Source: an uncultured Clostridia bacterium (lineage in GTDB: Bacteria; Bacillota; Clostridia; TANB77; CAG-508). From it: DNA of 24,259 nucleotides. The notes under the pieces were generated by a model, which saw only the letters and a list, made by a program, of their open reading frames with translations, had not been told where the DNA came from and did no database searches. Every line of letters begins with the position of its first letter. Positions within the stretch are counted from its first letter, which is position 1. This document shows, in pieces, positions 7,206-16,000 of this stretch. The stretch is from assembly GCA_947630155.1 (NCBI GenBank), contig CANRGM010000006.1:1-24259 (forward strand), written 5' to 3'. The position numbers and the translations under genes were made by a program.

Positions 7206-8105
7206 TTATTCTGCAACAACTGTTGATGAGTCATCTGATGTGTATTGATTATATATTTGATTTACTTTTTCCATATTTTTCTCATAATTTACTGTTTCAG
7301 GTATTCCATAATCCACACCGAAAGTATCTACTGTTATAGATAGAATTTTAATTTTATTTGTCATATCTTCTTCTGTTGAATCCTCAGTTGATTCACCTTC
7401 AGTTTCTCCTGTTGTTTGTTCATCTGTTGTTTCATCAGTTGTTTCATCTGTTGTAGTATCTGTATCAGAATTTTCAGCTGTCTCATCTGTTGTACCGTCA
7501 GTAGTTTCACTATTTTCGTTATCTTCAGTTTCTTCCACTCTTGTAGATGCAATTGCCTCTAATACATCCATACCCTCAATAACTCTACCAAAAGCAGCAT
7601 AATATCCATTATAACTCTCTATATCTTCTGTTAATATACAAAAATTGCAATTTGCTGAATTATATCCTTCTTCCGTATATCCAAAATAACTATAATCATC
7701 TCTTTCCATTGTAATTACACCTTTTTGATGTTTAATAAGATTTTCATGATCATTTGCTATAAAATCACCTTTTATTCCATACACATAATCTTCTGCTGGA
7801 TTATCTATAATATTTGATAATTTAGCCATTTGCATTGATTCATCACCTAAAATTCTATCACTTTCTATAGACATTTTAAAATTTGTGTAATATCCTTTAT
7901 TAACTAATCTAATAAAATTAGCTACAGCATTTGGAGCTGCCTGTGGATCTAATTCTAATTTTATTGGTTTATCATAACCTTCAATCTGTATTGTCGCAAT
8001 AGGATTTTGAACCTTATATGTTTTTCCCTTTATAAAAAATACACTTACTACTACTATTGCTATTGCCACTAAAATAACGCCTATTCTCAAAAAAATTTTC
8101 TTCAT
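7206..8105 (-). CDS. Membrane-anchored cyclophilin-like peptidyl-prolyl isomerase (degenerate active site)
   Basis: The 299-residue protein has one N-terminal membrane segment (about 7-25, after MKKIF) and no clear signal peptidase site, so it is probably an extracytoplasmic anchored protein. A cyclophilin fold follows: IATIQIEGYDKPIKLELD (36-53), the helix APNAVANFIRLVNKGYY (57-73), GVITMER (129-135), NSANCNFCIL (149-158, matching the NSASSQFFI block of active enzymes) and AFGRVIEGMDVLEAI (171-185). Where active cyclophilins have FHRV...FMIQGGD, this one has FKMSIESDRILGDES (76-90), so the catalytic Arg and the Gln are not in their usual places. An acidic Thr/Asp/Glu insert (about 190-248) containing TTDE repeats interrupts the fold before the last strand KIKILSITVDTFG. 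The ATG has a GGAGG site 7 nt away. It has its own promoter. Catalytic activity is doubtful; a binding or chaperone role is inference. Confidence 0.8.
   Translation of the reverse strand: MKKIFLRIGVILVAIAIVVVSVFFIKGKTYKVQNPIATIQIEGYDKPIKLELDPQAAPNAVANFIRLVNKGYYTNFKMSIESDRILGDESMQMAKLSNIIDNPAEDYVYGIKGDFIANDHENLIKHQKGVITMERDDYSYFGYTEEGYNSANCNFCILTEDIESYNGYYAAFGRVIEGMDVLEAIASTRVEETEDNENSETTDGTTDETAENSDTDTTTDETTDETTDEQTTGETEGESTEDSTEEDMTNKIKILSITVDTFGVDYGIPETVNYEKNMEKVNQIYNQYTSDDSSTVVAE
7420..7455. repeat. Short tandem repeat, three 12-nt units (TTDE-coding)
   Basis: Three successive units of the form TCATCTGTTGTT, with single-base changes, encode the Thr-Thr-Asp-Glu repeats of the cyclophilin insert. 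In-frame 12-nt units can expand or shrink without breaking the gene. Confidence 0.75.
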
Positions 8106-8142
8106 TCGAATTCCTCCATTTTTTAAAATTTACCATACGCCT

Positions 8143-8172
8143 ATTATAAACTCATTACCCCAAAAAATACAA
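8143..8172 (-). promoter_or_regulatory. Sigma-A promoter of the cyclophilin-like gene
   Basis: On the minus strand: -35 TTGTAT (8172-8167), an 18-nt spacer, and -10 TATAAT (8148-8143), about 40 nt upstream of the ATG. The -35 is imperfect. No clear terminator separates it from disA upstream, so some readthrough from radA-disA is likely. Confidence 0.7.
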
Positions 8173-8210
8173 GTCTTTTTCCAAAATTTTCTCAATAAAT
8201 TTAAAACCAC

Positions 8211-9290
8211 CTACAACATCAAATTATCAAAAATAAACTGCTCCTGCATTCTCTTCAAAGACTGTTTTATAGTACGAGCCCTAATCTCCCCAATTCCATC
8301 AACATCATCCAAAGCCGGAATATCCGCATCCAATATATGTTGAAATGATTTAAAAGATTTTACTAAATTTTCCACAATATTACTAGGCACTCTAGGTATT
8401 TTATTCAAAACCCTATACCCCCTTGTAAACACCCCAACTTCATCATAATTATCAAAAGCTTCATATCCTAACAATTTAGCAATCAATTGAGTTTTAGTTA
8501 ACTCATCATGAGTTGTACTTTTTATTTCCTCTAATATATGTTCTGGTTTTTTATTTTTGTTTGGAACCATATAATCTTTAATAATCAATAATTCCTCTAA
8601 CTCCAAATCTCCAATCAATTCATCTAATTGTAATTGAAGCAACCTTCCCTCTTCACCTAATTCATATATTGCCTTTCTAACCTCATCTGCAACTTTCATT
8701 ACCATTTCTGCCCTTTGAATTGCAATTATAACATTCTCTAAAGTAACAATATCATTAAACTCATATTCATTTAATAAATTCAACTTACTATCAAAAACCT
8801 TTTTATATTTTTCAACAGTCTGTAATGCTTGATTAGCCTTTGTTATAACCTTTGATGTATCCTCTAATACATATCTTGAATTACCCTTAAAAAGAGTTAT
8901 AATATTTCTTCTTTGAGAAACACTTATAACCAACTCACCTGTTTGTTTTGCTGTTCTTTCAGCTGTTCTATGGCGAGTACCTGTTTCACTAGTAAGAATC
9001 TCAGAAGACGGTATTAACTGTGTATTAGCCAGCAAAATCTTTTTTAAATCTCCACTTAAAACAATAGCTCCATCCATTTTCGCTAACTCATACAATTTAG
9101 ATGAAGTATAATCTACATCTATGCTAAACCCTCCATCTACAATATCCATAATTTGCTTTGAATCTCCTATAACTATTAAAGCACCAGTTTTTGCTTTCAA
9201 AATATTCTCTAATCCTTCACGAATTGGAGTACCTGGAGCAATTAATTTTAAAATATCAATCATAACATCTTCATCTTTAACTAGAGCCAA
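8211..9290 (-). CDS. disA: Diadenylate cyclase DisA (DNA integrity scanning protein)
   Basis: DisA is an octameric DNA-scanning protein that makes cyclic di-AMP from two ATP and pauses at branched DNA, signalling genome integrity before sporulation or outgrowth in Bacillus. The 359-residue length is the family norm (B. subtilis about 360). The DAC domain (about 1-145) carries the DGA motif (73-75 in LAKMDGAIVLSG) and the RHR motif (106-108 in SETGTRHRTAERTAK). A helical spine follows, and a C-terminal helix-hairpin-helix DNA-binding domain (about 290-350, DDVDGIGEIRARTIKQSLKR). The start is TTG (9290-9288), 7 nt after AGGAGGT; the next ATG is at codon 10. It follows radA by 42 nt, the usual pairing, and RadA is a known DisA partner in Bacillus. 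Confidence 0.97.
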   Translation of the reverse strand: MALVKDEDVMIDILKLIAPGTPIREGLENILKAKTGALIVIGDSKQIMDIVDGGFSIDVDYTSSKLYELAKMDGAIVLSGDLKKILLANTQLIPSSEILTSETGTRHRTAERTAKQTGELVISVSQRRNIITLFKGNSRYVLEDTSKVITKANQALQTVEKYKKVFDSKLNLLNEYEFNDIVTLENVIIAIQRAEMVMKVADEVRKAIYELGEEGRLLQLQLDELIGDLELEELLIIKDYMVPNKNKKPEHILEEIKSTTHDELTKTQLIAKLLGYEAFDNYDEVGVFTRGYRVLNKIPRVPSNIVENLVKSFKSFQHILDADIPALDDVDGIGEIRARTIKQSLKRMQEQFIFDNLML

Positions 9291-9332
9291 ATTTAATACC
9301 TCCTATACATTAAAGCCATTAGTAATTAGAAT

Positions 9333-10703
9333 TTATCGTAATCCAATAGCCTTCATAGCCTCATTAATATTCTTAACGCCTATTATATCTAATTTATATT
9401 TTTCTTTCAATAGTTTTTTATTACTTTCAGGAATAATGCATGTCTTAAATCCCAATTTTTCTGCTTCTTTCAACCTTTTATCCATTAAATTGACAGTTCT
9501 GACCTCTCCTGTAAGTCCAACTTCTCCAATAAACACTGTATCTTTTGGTATACTAAGATTTTTAAAGCTAGATGCAACTGCCACTATCATTCCTAAATCA
9601 ATTGCTGGTTCTGTTATTTTCATACCACTAACCACATTAACATATGCATCTTGGTTTCCTAAGTTGAACCCTGCCTTTTTTTCCAAAACAGCCATTAATA
9701 AAGTTAACCTATTATAATCTATTCCATTTGCATTTCTTCTTGGCATTCCAAATATACTTGGTGTTGTTAGTGCCTGTATTTCAATAAGTAATGGCCTTGT
9801 TCCCTCCATACTTGCCACTATTACAGAACCTGCTGGATTATCTTCTCTTTCTGAAATTAATATTGCTGAAGGATTAGATATTTCAACCATTCCCTCATTT
9901 TGCATTTCAAACATTCCAACTTCATTTGTTGAGCCAAATCTATTTTTTACACCTCTTAAAATTCTATATGAAAAATATCTTTCACCTTCTAAATATAAAA
10001 CAGTATCCACCATATGTTCAAGTACTCTTGGTCCTGCTATATTACCTTCTTTTGTAACATGTCCTATGATTATAGTTGTTATACCATTTGTTTTACATAA
10101 TTTCATAATCCTTGCTGTAATTTCTCTTACTTGACTAACAGTTCCAGGAGCTGATGTTATTTCATCTGAGTACATTGTTTGAATTGAATCTATAATAACA
10201 AGTTTTGGATTCATTTCTAAAATTGCTGTTTGAATTATGTCCATATCTGTTTCGCCTAGAAACATTAAGTTTGGATTTTTAATACCTAGTCTATCTGCTC
10301 TTAGTTTTATTTGTTCTGCTGACTCTTCCCCAGATACATATAATACTTTGCCTTCTCCTTTTACTTTGTCGCATATTTGTAGAATTAGTGTAGATTTTCC
10401 TATACCTGGCTCACCACCTAATAGAACTAAAGAACCATTTACTAAACCGCCCCCTAGTACTCTGTCTAGTTCATTAAATCCTGATGAAACTCTTGTGTCT
10501 TCTTTGCCAATTACTTCGTTTAGTTGTAAAGGTCTGCTACTTTTTTTAGCTATACTGGTTGCTCCTAATTTATCATTTGATTTTGCTATTTTTTCTTCAT
10601 AAAAAGTATTCCATTCGTTACAGCTTGGGCATTTTCCCAACCATTTTGTTGATTCATAACCACATCCGCTACATACAAATATTGTTTTTGTTTTGTTTGC
10701 CAT
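9333..10703 (-). CDS. radA: DNA repair/recombination ATPase RadA (Sms)
   Basis: RadA is a hexameric RecA-like helicase that processes recombination intermediates (branch migration) in the cytoplasm. Numbered from the ATG at 10703 (456 residues): an N-terminal C4 zinc finger (C11, C14, C25, C28 in CSGCGYESTKWLGKCPSC), Walker A GEPGIGKST (97-105), Walker B-like LVIIDSIQT, the family-specific KNRFG (253-257), and a C-terminal Lon-protease-like domain (about 340-440, VNVVSGMKITEPAIDLG and GEVGLTGEVR). The frame stays open 27 codons upstream to a GTG at 10784, but that start lacks a ribosome binding site and its codons fall in the structured leader; the ATG at 10703 has AGGAGG 5 nt away. It is first gene of the radA-disA pair, with its own promoter at 10809-10837. 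Confidence 0.96.
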   Translation of the reverse strand: MANKTKTIFVCSGCGYESTKWLGKCPSCNEWNTFYEEKIAKSNDKLGATSIAKKSSRPLQLNEVIGKEDTRVSSGFNELDRVLGGGLVNGSLVLLGGEPGIGKSTLILQICDKVKGEGKVLYVSGEESAEQIKLRADRLGIKNPNLMFLGETDMDIIQTAILEMNPKLVIIDSIQTMYSDEITSAPGTVSQVREITARIMKLCKTNGITTIIIGHVTKEGNIAGPRVLEHMVDTVLYLEGERYFSYRILRGVKNRFGSTNEVGMFEMQNEGMVEISNPSAILISEREDNPAGSVIVASMEGTRPLLIEIQALTTPSIFGMPRRNANGIDYNRLTLLMAVLEKKAGFNLGNQDAYVNVVSGMKITEPAIDLGMIVAVASSFKNLSIPKDTVFIGEVGLTGEVRTVNLMDKRLKEAEKLGFKTCIIPESNKKLLKEKYKLDIIGVKNINEAMKAIGLR

Positions 10704-10708
10704 CTTTA

Positions 10709-10714
10709 CCTCCT
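10709..10714 (-). promoter_or_regulatory. Ribosome binding site deciding the radA start
   Basis: AGGAGG on the minus strand, 5 nt before the ATG at 10703. It is complementary to CTCCT inside the upstream hairpin arm (10728-10732), so its accessibility may depend on leader folding. Confidence 0.8.
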
Positions 10715-10728
10715 GCATAAAATTTAAA

Positions 10729-10759
10729 GGAGAACAAACTGAAATTTCAGCCGTTCCCC
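10729..10759 (-). promoter_or_regulatory. Structured leader hairpin (possible attenuator) upstream of radA
   Basis: On the minus-strand transcript GGGGAAC (10759-10753) pairs with GUUCUCC (10735-10729), including one G-U pair, around an inner CUGA-AAUU-UCAG stem (10750-10739, a perfect 12-bp DNA palindrome). It is followed by UUUAAAUUUU, so it looks terminator-like. A second small hairpin (UCCAC/GUGGA, 10797-10780) lies upstream in the same leader. The 3' arm contains CUCCU, which could instead pair with the radA ribosome binding site. Confidence 0.5.
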
Positions 10760-10808
10760 CCTCTTTTTTCAATCTACATTCCACATATTGTAGTGGACTT
10801 TGATTTTT

Positions 10809-10837
10809 ATTTTAGCATTTTTTTTATAGTGTTTCAA
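10809..10837 (-). promoter_or_regulatory. Extended -10 sigma-A promoter of radA-disA
   Basis: On the minus strand: -35 TTGAAA (10837-10832), a 17-nt spacer ending in TGC (extended -10 element), and -10 TAAAAT (10814-10809). Transcription would start near 10802, giving a leader of about 100 nt before the radA ATG. Confidence 0.82.
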
Positions 10838-10928
10838 GTATTTTTTCATTAATTTTTATTATGGTTTGTTAGGATTTAACACATTTCACATAAGCAATTA
10901 CTGTAGAGTAGTAAACAACAACAATTTC

Positions 10929-13004
10929 TCACATCTCTACCTCAATTTCATTAACACTACCATCACTTTGCAATTTCACTTTTCCATCTTCTACAACACT
11001 TCCATTTAAACTAACCTTTTTTACCCCAGTATTTTTTCCACTTTTATTAATAACTTTTATATTATATATACTCTCACCATATTTATATCTAATACTATAT
11101 TCATTCCAACTACTTGAAATAGATGGATTAAAATACATATAACCATTTAAAATATTTAATCCTAAGATATATTTAATTCCAGCTATATACATCCAACTAC
11201 TTGAGCCTGTATACCATGTCCAGCCTCCTCTTCCTGCTAAATTTCCCTGTCCATAAATATCTGCTGGAATAATATATGGTTCGACTTTGTATTTCATGAC
11301 TGCATCTTTTGTTTTACTATGCTCAATTGGGTTTATCATTCTAAAAAATTCTACTGCTTTATCTCCAAAACCTAATATTGCTTCAGCAATTATAACCCAA
11401 ATTGCAGCATGTGTATACTGACCACCATTTTCTCTTGTTCCTGGCAAATATGATTTTATATATCCTGGTTCTAATGTTCCATTTTCAAAAGGAGGATCTA
11501 ATAATTTTATAAGTCCATTTTCTGCATCTACTAAGTGATTTTCTAGGCTCTCCATTGATATATATTTTTTATCATTGTCACCCATGTTTGAAATTACAGA
11601 CCAACTTTGTGCTATACTATCAATTTTACATTCATCATTTTGCAAACTACCCAAAGCTCTTCCATCATCCATAAATGCTCTTTTAAACCATCTTCCATCC
11701 CATGCATTTGCATTTACTGCTTTTCTTAACTGCTCTATTATTTGTTTATATTGTTCAGATTTTTTTGTTCCTACATTTTTATCTAAATCATTTATATTAT
11801 CTCTTGCCTCAACATACTCACATATTTTCACGAACTTATCTAAAACACTACACAAGAAAAACGCAAGCCATACACTTTCACCTTTTCCTTTGTTTCCAAC
11901 TGTACTAAATCCATCATTCCAATCACCAGAACCAATTTTAGGCAAGCCATGTTCTCCAAAATTAAGTGATTTTTCAATTGCCCTTATACAATGTTCATAT
12001 ATACTGCCTTTTACTTCAGAAGGCAAATATAAATCATACCTTTCATCAACTGTTTCTTCTAAAACTGCACCATTTAAATAATTTGTTTCTATATCAAGAA
12101 TACTGTAATCATTAGTAAATTCAATATAATCAGCTACAACATATGGTAGCCATAATAAATCATCAGAAAATCTAGTTCTAATTCCTCTATTAGTTTCTTC
12201 ATGCCACCAATGCTCTACATCACCTTCTATAAATTGATGTTTACTATGCTTTATTATTTGATTTTTGGTAATTTCTGGATTAACATATTTAGCACTTATA
12301 CTATCTTGAAGTTGATCCCTAAAGCCAAAAGCTCCTCCTGATTGGTAAAACCCAGTTCTTCCCCACATTCTACTTGCCAAAGTTTGATACATAGACCAAC
12401 CATTTAAAATAATATTCATAGATTCCACTGGTACATTAACTTGAATTGTAGTTAGCAATTCATCCCAATATCTTCTAATCAATTCATTTTCCTGAATACA
12501 ATTATTCAAATTACTGTATTTATACGCCAAATCTTGACATCCAATTATGGTATCACTTGTTCCCAAAACTATTGATATCTCTTTGTTTTCAAGTGATTCT
12601 AATTCAATTTCCAATTCAATTGCTATAATATTACTAACTTTATCTATAAATTTATTACTAAAATTATCAAGTCTAAGACCATCTGGATCTCGTAAACCGC
12701 CATTTCCAATGAATTCCCTTTTTAGTCCTGTATATGATTTTATTTTCTCACTACTTGAAACAAATATAGTATTTTTATAATCTGAACTAGTAACATTCTC
12801 AGCTAAAATTGTGTTTGAATTTCTATCATATCTAAAACTTAAAAACTCACTTGTTTTAATTTCATCTTCCCCAATTACTGGTTTTATATAATATACTAAT
12901 TTTAATTTTCTTCTTCGCGGTGTTTCATTTTTTAGCCTAATTATTTGAACCTTTGCACTATCTTCCTTAGGTACAAATATTTCAATTTCTTGCTTTATTC
13001 CGTA
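10929..13004 (-). CDS. ndvB: Cyclic beta-1,2-glucan synthase, 3' part (GH94 module), out of frame with the 5' part
   Basis: These 691 codons are the C-terminal third of the glucan synthase begun at 19158, in the +1 frame. The frame is open up to an ATG at 13058, but family-like sequence (YGIKQEIEIFVPKED) begins only at 13004 and the upstream ATGs lack a ribosome binding site, so independent translation is unlikely. The module belongs to GH94: HWWHEETNRGIRTRFSDDLLW, the catalytic loop IGSGDWNDGF (11909-11938, with the general-acid Asp in DWND at 11922-11924), and near the end GGRGGWTWYTGSSSWMY. In characterised enzymes the GH94 part trims linear beta-1,2-glucan by phosphorolysis and sets chain length before cyclisation. 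No second lesion is visible, so the break is either recent or a sequence error. It ends 92 nt before the radA promoter, and I see no clear terminator there. Confidence 0.85.
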   Translation of the reverse strand, partial: YGIKQEIEIFVPKEDSAKVQIIRLKNETPRRRKLKLVYYIKPVIGEDEIKTSEFLSFRYDRNSNTILAENVTSSDYKNTIFVSSSEKIKSYTGLKREFIGNGGLRDPDGLRLDNFSNKFIDKVSNIIAIELEIELESLENKEISIVLGTSDTIIGCQDLAYKYSNLNNCIQENELIRRYWDELLTTIQVNVPVESMNIILNGWSMYQTLASRMWGRTGFYQSGGAFGFRDQLQDSISAKYVNPEITKNQIIKHSKHQFIEGDVEHWWHEETNRGIRTRFSDDLLWLPYVVADYIEFTNDYSILDIETNYLNGAVLEETVDERYDLYLPSEVKGSIYEHCIRAIEKSLNFGEHGLPKIGSGDWNDGFSTVGNKGKGESVWLAFFLCSVLDKFVKICEYVEARDNINDLDKNVGTKKSEQYKQIIEQLRKAVNANAWDGRWFKRAFMDDGRALGSLQNDECKIDSIAQSWSVISNMGDNDKKYISMESLENHLVDAENGLIKLLDPPFENGTLEPGYIKSYLPGTRENGGQYTHAAIWVIIAEAILGFGDKAVEFFRMINPIEHSKTKDAVMKYKVEPYIIPADIYGQGNLAGRGGWTWYTGSSSWMYIAGIKYILGLNILNGYMYFNPSISSSWNEYSIRYKYGESIYNIKVINKSGKNTGVKKVSLNGSVVEDGKVKLQSDGSVNEIEVEM

Positions 13005-16000
13005 AACTTGTATGCATATATTTAGCATATCCAAATCCATAAACTGCATAATAATCATTATTATCAGGCATTGGATTTAAGCCTAACGACCATGATTTTT
13101 TAGTTTCATCATCTTTTAAATATATAACTTCAGAAGGTACATCTAAAATAGGATTATTTGACCATGCTGTTATTCTATTTAATCTACTATTATTATACCA
13201 TGAATATCCTCCCATTCCATCTGTTACCAAAGTTCCAAAATTTTGATTTGCCATAATATGACTCCATGGCATTGGAACATTTTCCTCTTTATTTACTCTT
13301 ATTAAATATTCTTTTCCATCTGGTGAAAATCCGCCATATTCATTATAATATTTTAAATCATTATTTAATAATTGATTATCACTTTTAACCTCTTCAATTA
13401 ATTCTATTTTTTCAACTCCATCATTTACATTTATTTTTGGAGCATCTTCTTCTAAATCATTTAATTGTAAACTTAAACTTCCATTTTGTGCATCTATTAT
13501 TAATTTTGAATATACTGAAATTAACTTTTTATCCTCATTTTTAATATTACTTAGAACATATATTCCACCCTTTACATTTAACATATATGCCATATTTCTG
13601 TTTAGAATTGCATCATGAATAGCATCTTTAACATAACTATCATATTTTTCTTTTTCTTCATTTAATATGACTAAATCTATTTTAAGATTTTTTGTTTTAA
13701 AGTATTCATATGCCTTAATTAATTCAGATATCACATCAATATCATTTATATTTTTTATTTTAGCAAATATAATTGGTAAATCTCCAGAAATTCCAAACTT
13801 CCATAACTCTGAAATTGGATACAACTTTTCTGCATCTATTTTCACATGTGAATTCAAATTATTACCTAATATATAAGTTAGTAATCGTTGATAATTAGAA
13901 AGATCTTTACTATTTAATTCTAAATATCTATTCTCTGCTTCAACTCTAGCTCTTGATAACTCAAAGGTTCTTTTATTATTGTCTATATTCATATATTTTT
14001 GAATTGTTTTTAATACATAATCTCTATCCTCAGATACACAAATTATAAAATCTAATTTAACATTTTCTTTTGCCTTTATATTTATAGTCTTTCTCATTGC
14101 TATTATTGAGTCTGTGGTTAATTCTACTTTTTTACTAAATGGCTTAGAATTTTCAACTAATTTTGGAATACCAAAATTATTCCTTCCTACAAACCTTTCT
14201 TTATTTATCTCAAATTCCACATCTCCGATTGTTTTAGCTTCTGAATAAAAATTAACTGCCATATATATTTCTTGTTGACCCTCTGAACGTTTTTTTCTCT
14301 TAACTAAAATTGTATTACTATCTGCAATATACTCGTAACTTAAAAACAAATTGTTGAATGCTGGATGTGCATAATCTTGTTCTTTATTGGACAACACTGG
14401 TTCTAAAAATGAAGTAATTTCTAATGTTTCATCTGTGTTTCCTAAATTCTTGACTTCAAGTCTTCTTATTTCAACAGAATCGCTTGAACTTACTGTAACT
14501 TTCGTACTTGTTTCAATATTTCCATCTAATCTAACAATCTTAGTTTTGTCTGGTGAAAAGCTAACACTATATTTATCTGGTTTTTCTGTTATTTGATTAT
14601 ATCCATTTGCCCATATTTTCTTATTTTTGATATTTTTTATATAAAAATAAATTCCCTGATTTACATCTGATGTTGGCTTATATCTATTTATCAAAATATC
14701 TTTATATTTACTATAACCATTACCTTTATCATCTAAAATAATTGTATAATCTTTATTAGAAATTAAATTGTACTTTTCAATATCATTATTAATTTTTGTA
14801 AATGTTTTTTCAACATAAAAATCGTAATCACTATATTTAATTTTTTCAACTTTTTCCTTCTTCTCTTTTGTAATAATAACATTTTCAGGCATTCTTTCTT
14901 CTAAAAGTATGTTTATTGCTTGTATTTCCGGATTTTTCATAAATCTTTTTTGAAGAATATTATTATTAAATAAGTTGTTTATTGATAATAATATTAAACC
15001 TTGATGATGTGCCATATATGTTTTTACATTTTCATATTTCTTATTTTTACTTACTCTATTTGGAGTATAATCTATTGCTTCATAAAATCCATATTTACTA
15101 TACATTCCCTGTTTTTCAAGTCTTTTTAAATTTTCTAATACTCCTTTTGGATCTTCATTTATTGCAAGTATTGAGCCATATGATGATATAACCATTTCAT
15201 CTGCTAATCCTCTTTTTAAGCCTAGCCACGGTATTCCAAATGCTTTATATTGATAATTATTATTTAAATCTTTTAAATTAAATGCTGATTCAGAAATTCC
15301 CCATGGAATGCCTAGCTTTTTAGCATATTCTTTTTGACTCATTATCATAAATTTACAAGATTCATCTAATAAACTTCCTGGATATTTTGGAATATTTATG
15401 TTTGGCATTAGATATTCAAAAGCAGTTCCTGACCATGAGATTAATCCTTTATATTTGTTTAAAACAGTTAATGTTCTACTTAAGTTATACCAGTTTTTTA
15501 CATCTATATCTTTCTTAGCAATTGCAACAAGGCTTGCTTGCCTTGCCTCTGAAGCTAATAAATCATAATATGAATCTACTAATTTATTTTCTTCTACATC
15601 AAATCCTACTGAAAATAGGTTGTTTTTGTAATCAAATAGCTTTGAAAAATCTGTGTTTTTTATTAAATCTGATATTTGCAATTTCATGTTTTTGACTTTT
15701 TCTAATATATCACTTGCTAAATCTTCTGGTGGATTATTCTCTATACCTTCTAAATACTGAAAAACAACATAAAAATATCCTACAAGATTCCCACTATCAA
15801 CTGATGAAACAAATCTAGGTGTTAATGGTTGTAAATTCTCTAAATTGTACCAGTTATATAAATGCCCATTCCATTTTTGCAAACTGCTAACTACATTAAC
15901 CATTTTTTCTAATAAGTTAATTGTATCAGTTACATTCTCAAAACCTAAATCATAGCTAGAAATTACTGCAAGCATTCCTAAGCCTATATTAGTTGAAGAT

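Noticed and set aside
7177..7208. AAAATTT/AAATTTT inverted repeat after the cyclophilin-like gene as a terminator
   Set aside because: The stem is purely A-T with no good U-tract, so it is not a credible intrinsic terminator.
9121..9717. 198-codon plus-strand frame across the disA/radA junction
   Set aside because: It is antisense to two conserved genes and covers their short intergenic gap; no domain and no Shine-Dalgarno.
10704..10784. 27-codon N-terminal extension of radA from a GTG at 10784
   Set aside because: No ribosome binding site before the GTG, the extension is not like RadA N-termini, and a strong site precedes the ATG at 10703.
13005..13058. Independent start for the 3' glucan synthase fragment at the ATG at 13058
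   Set aside because: No ribosome binding site, and the residues before YGIKQE are an out-of-frame reading of the conserved upstream module.
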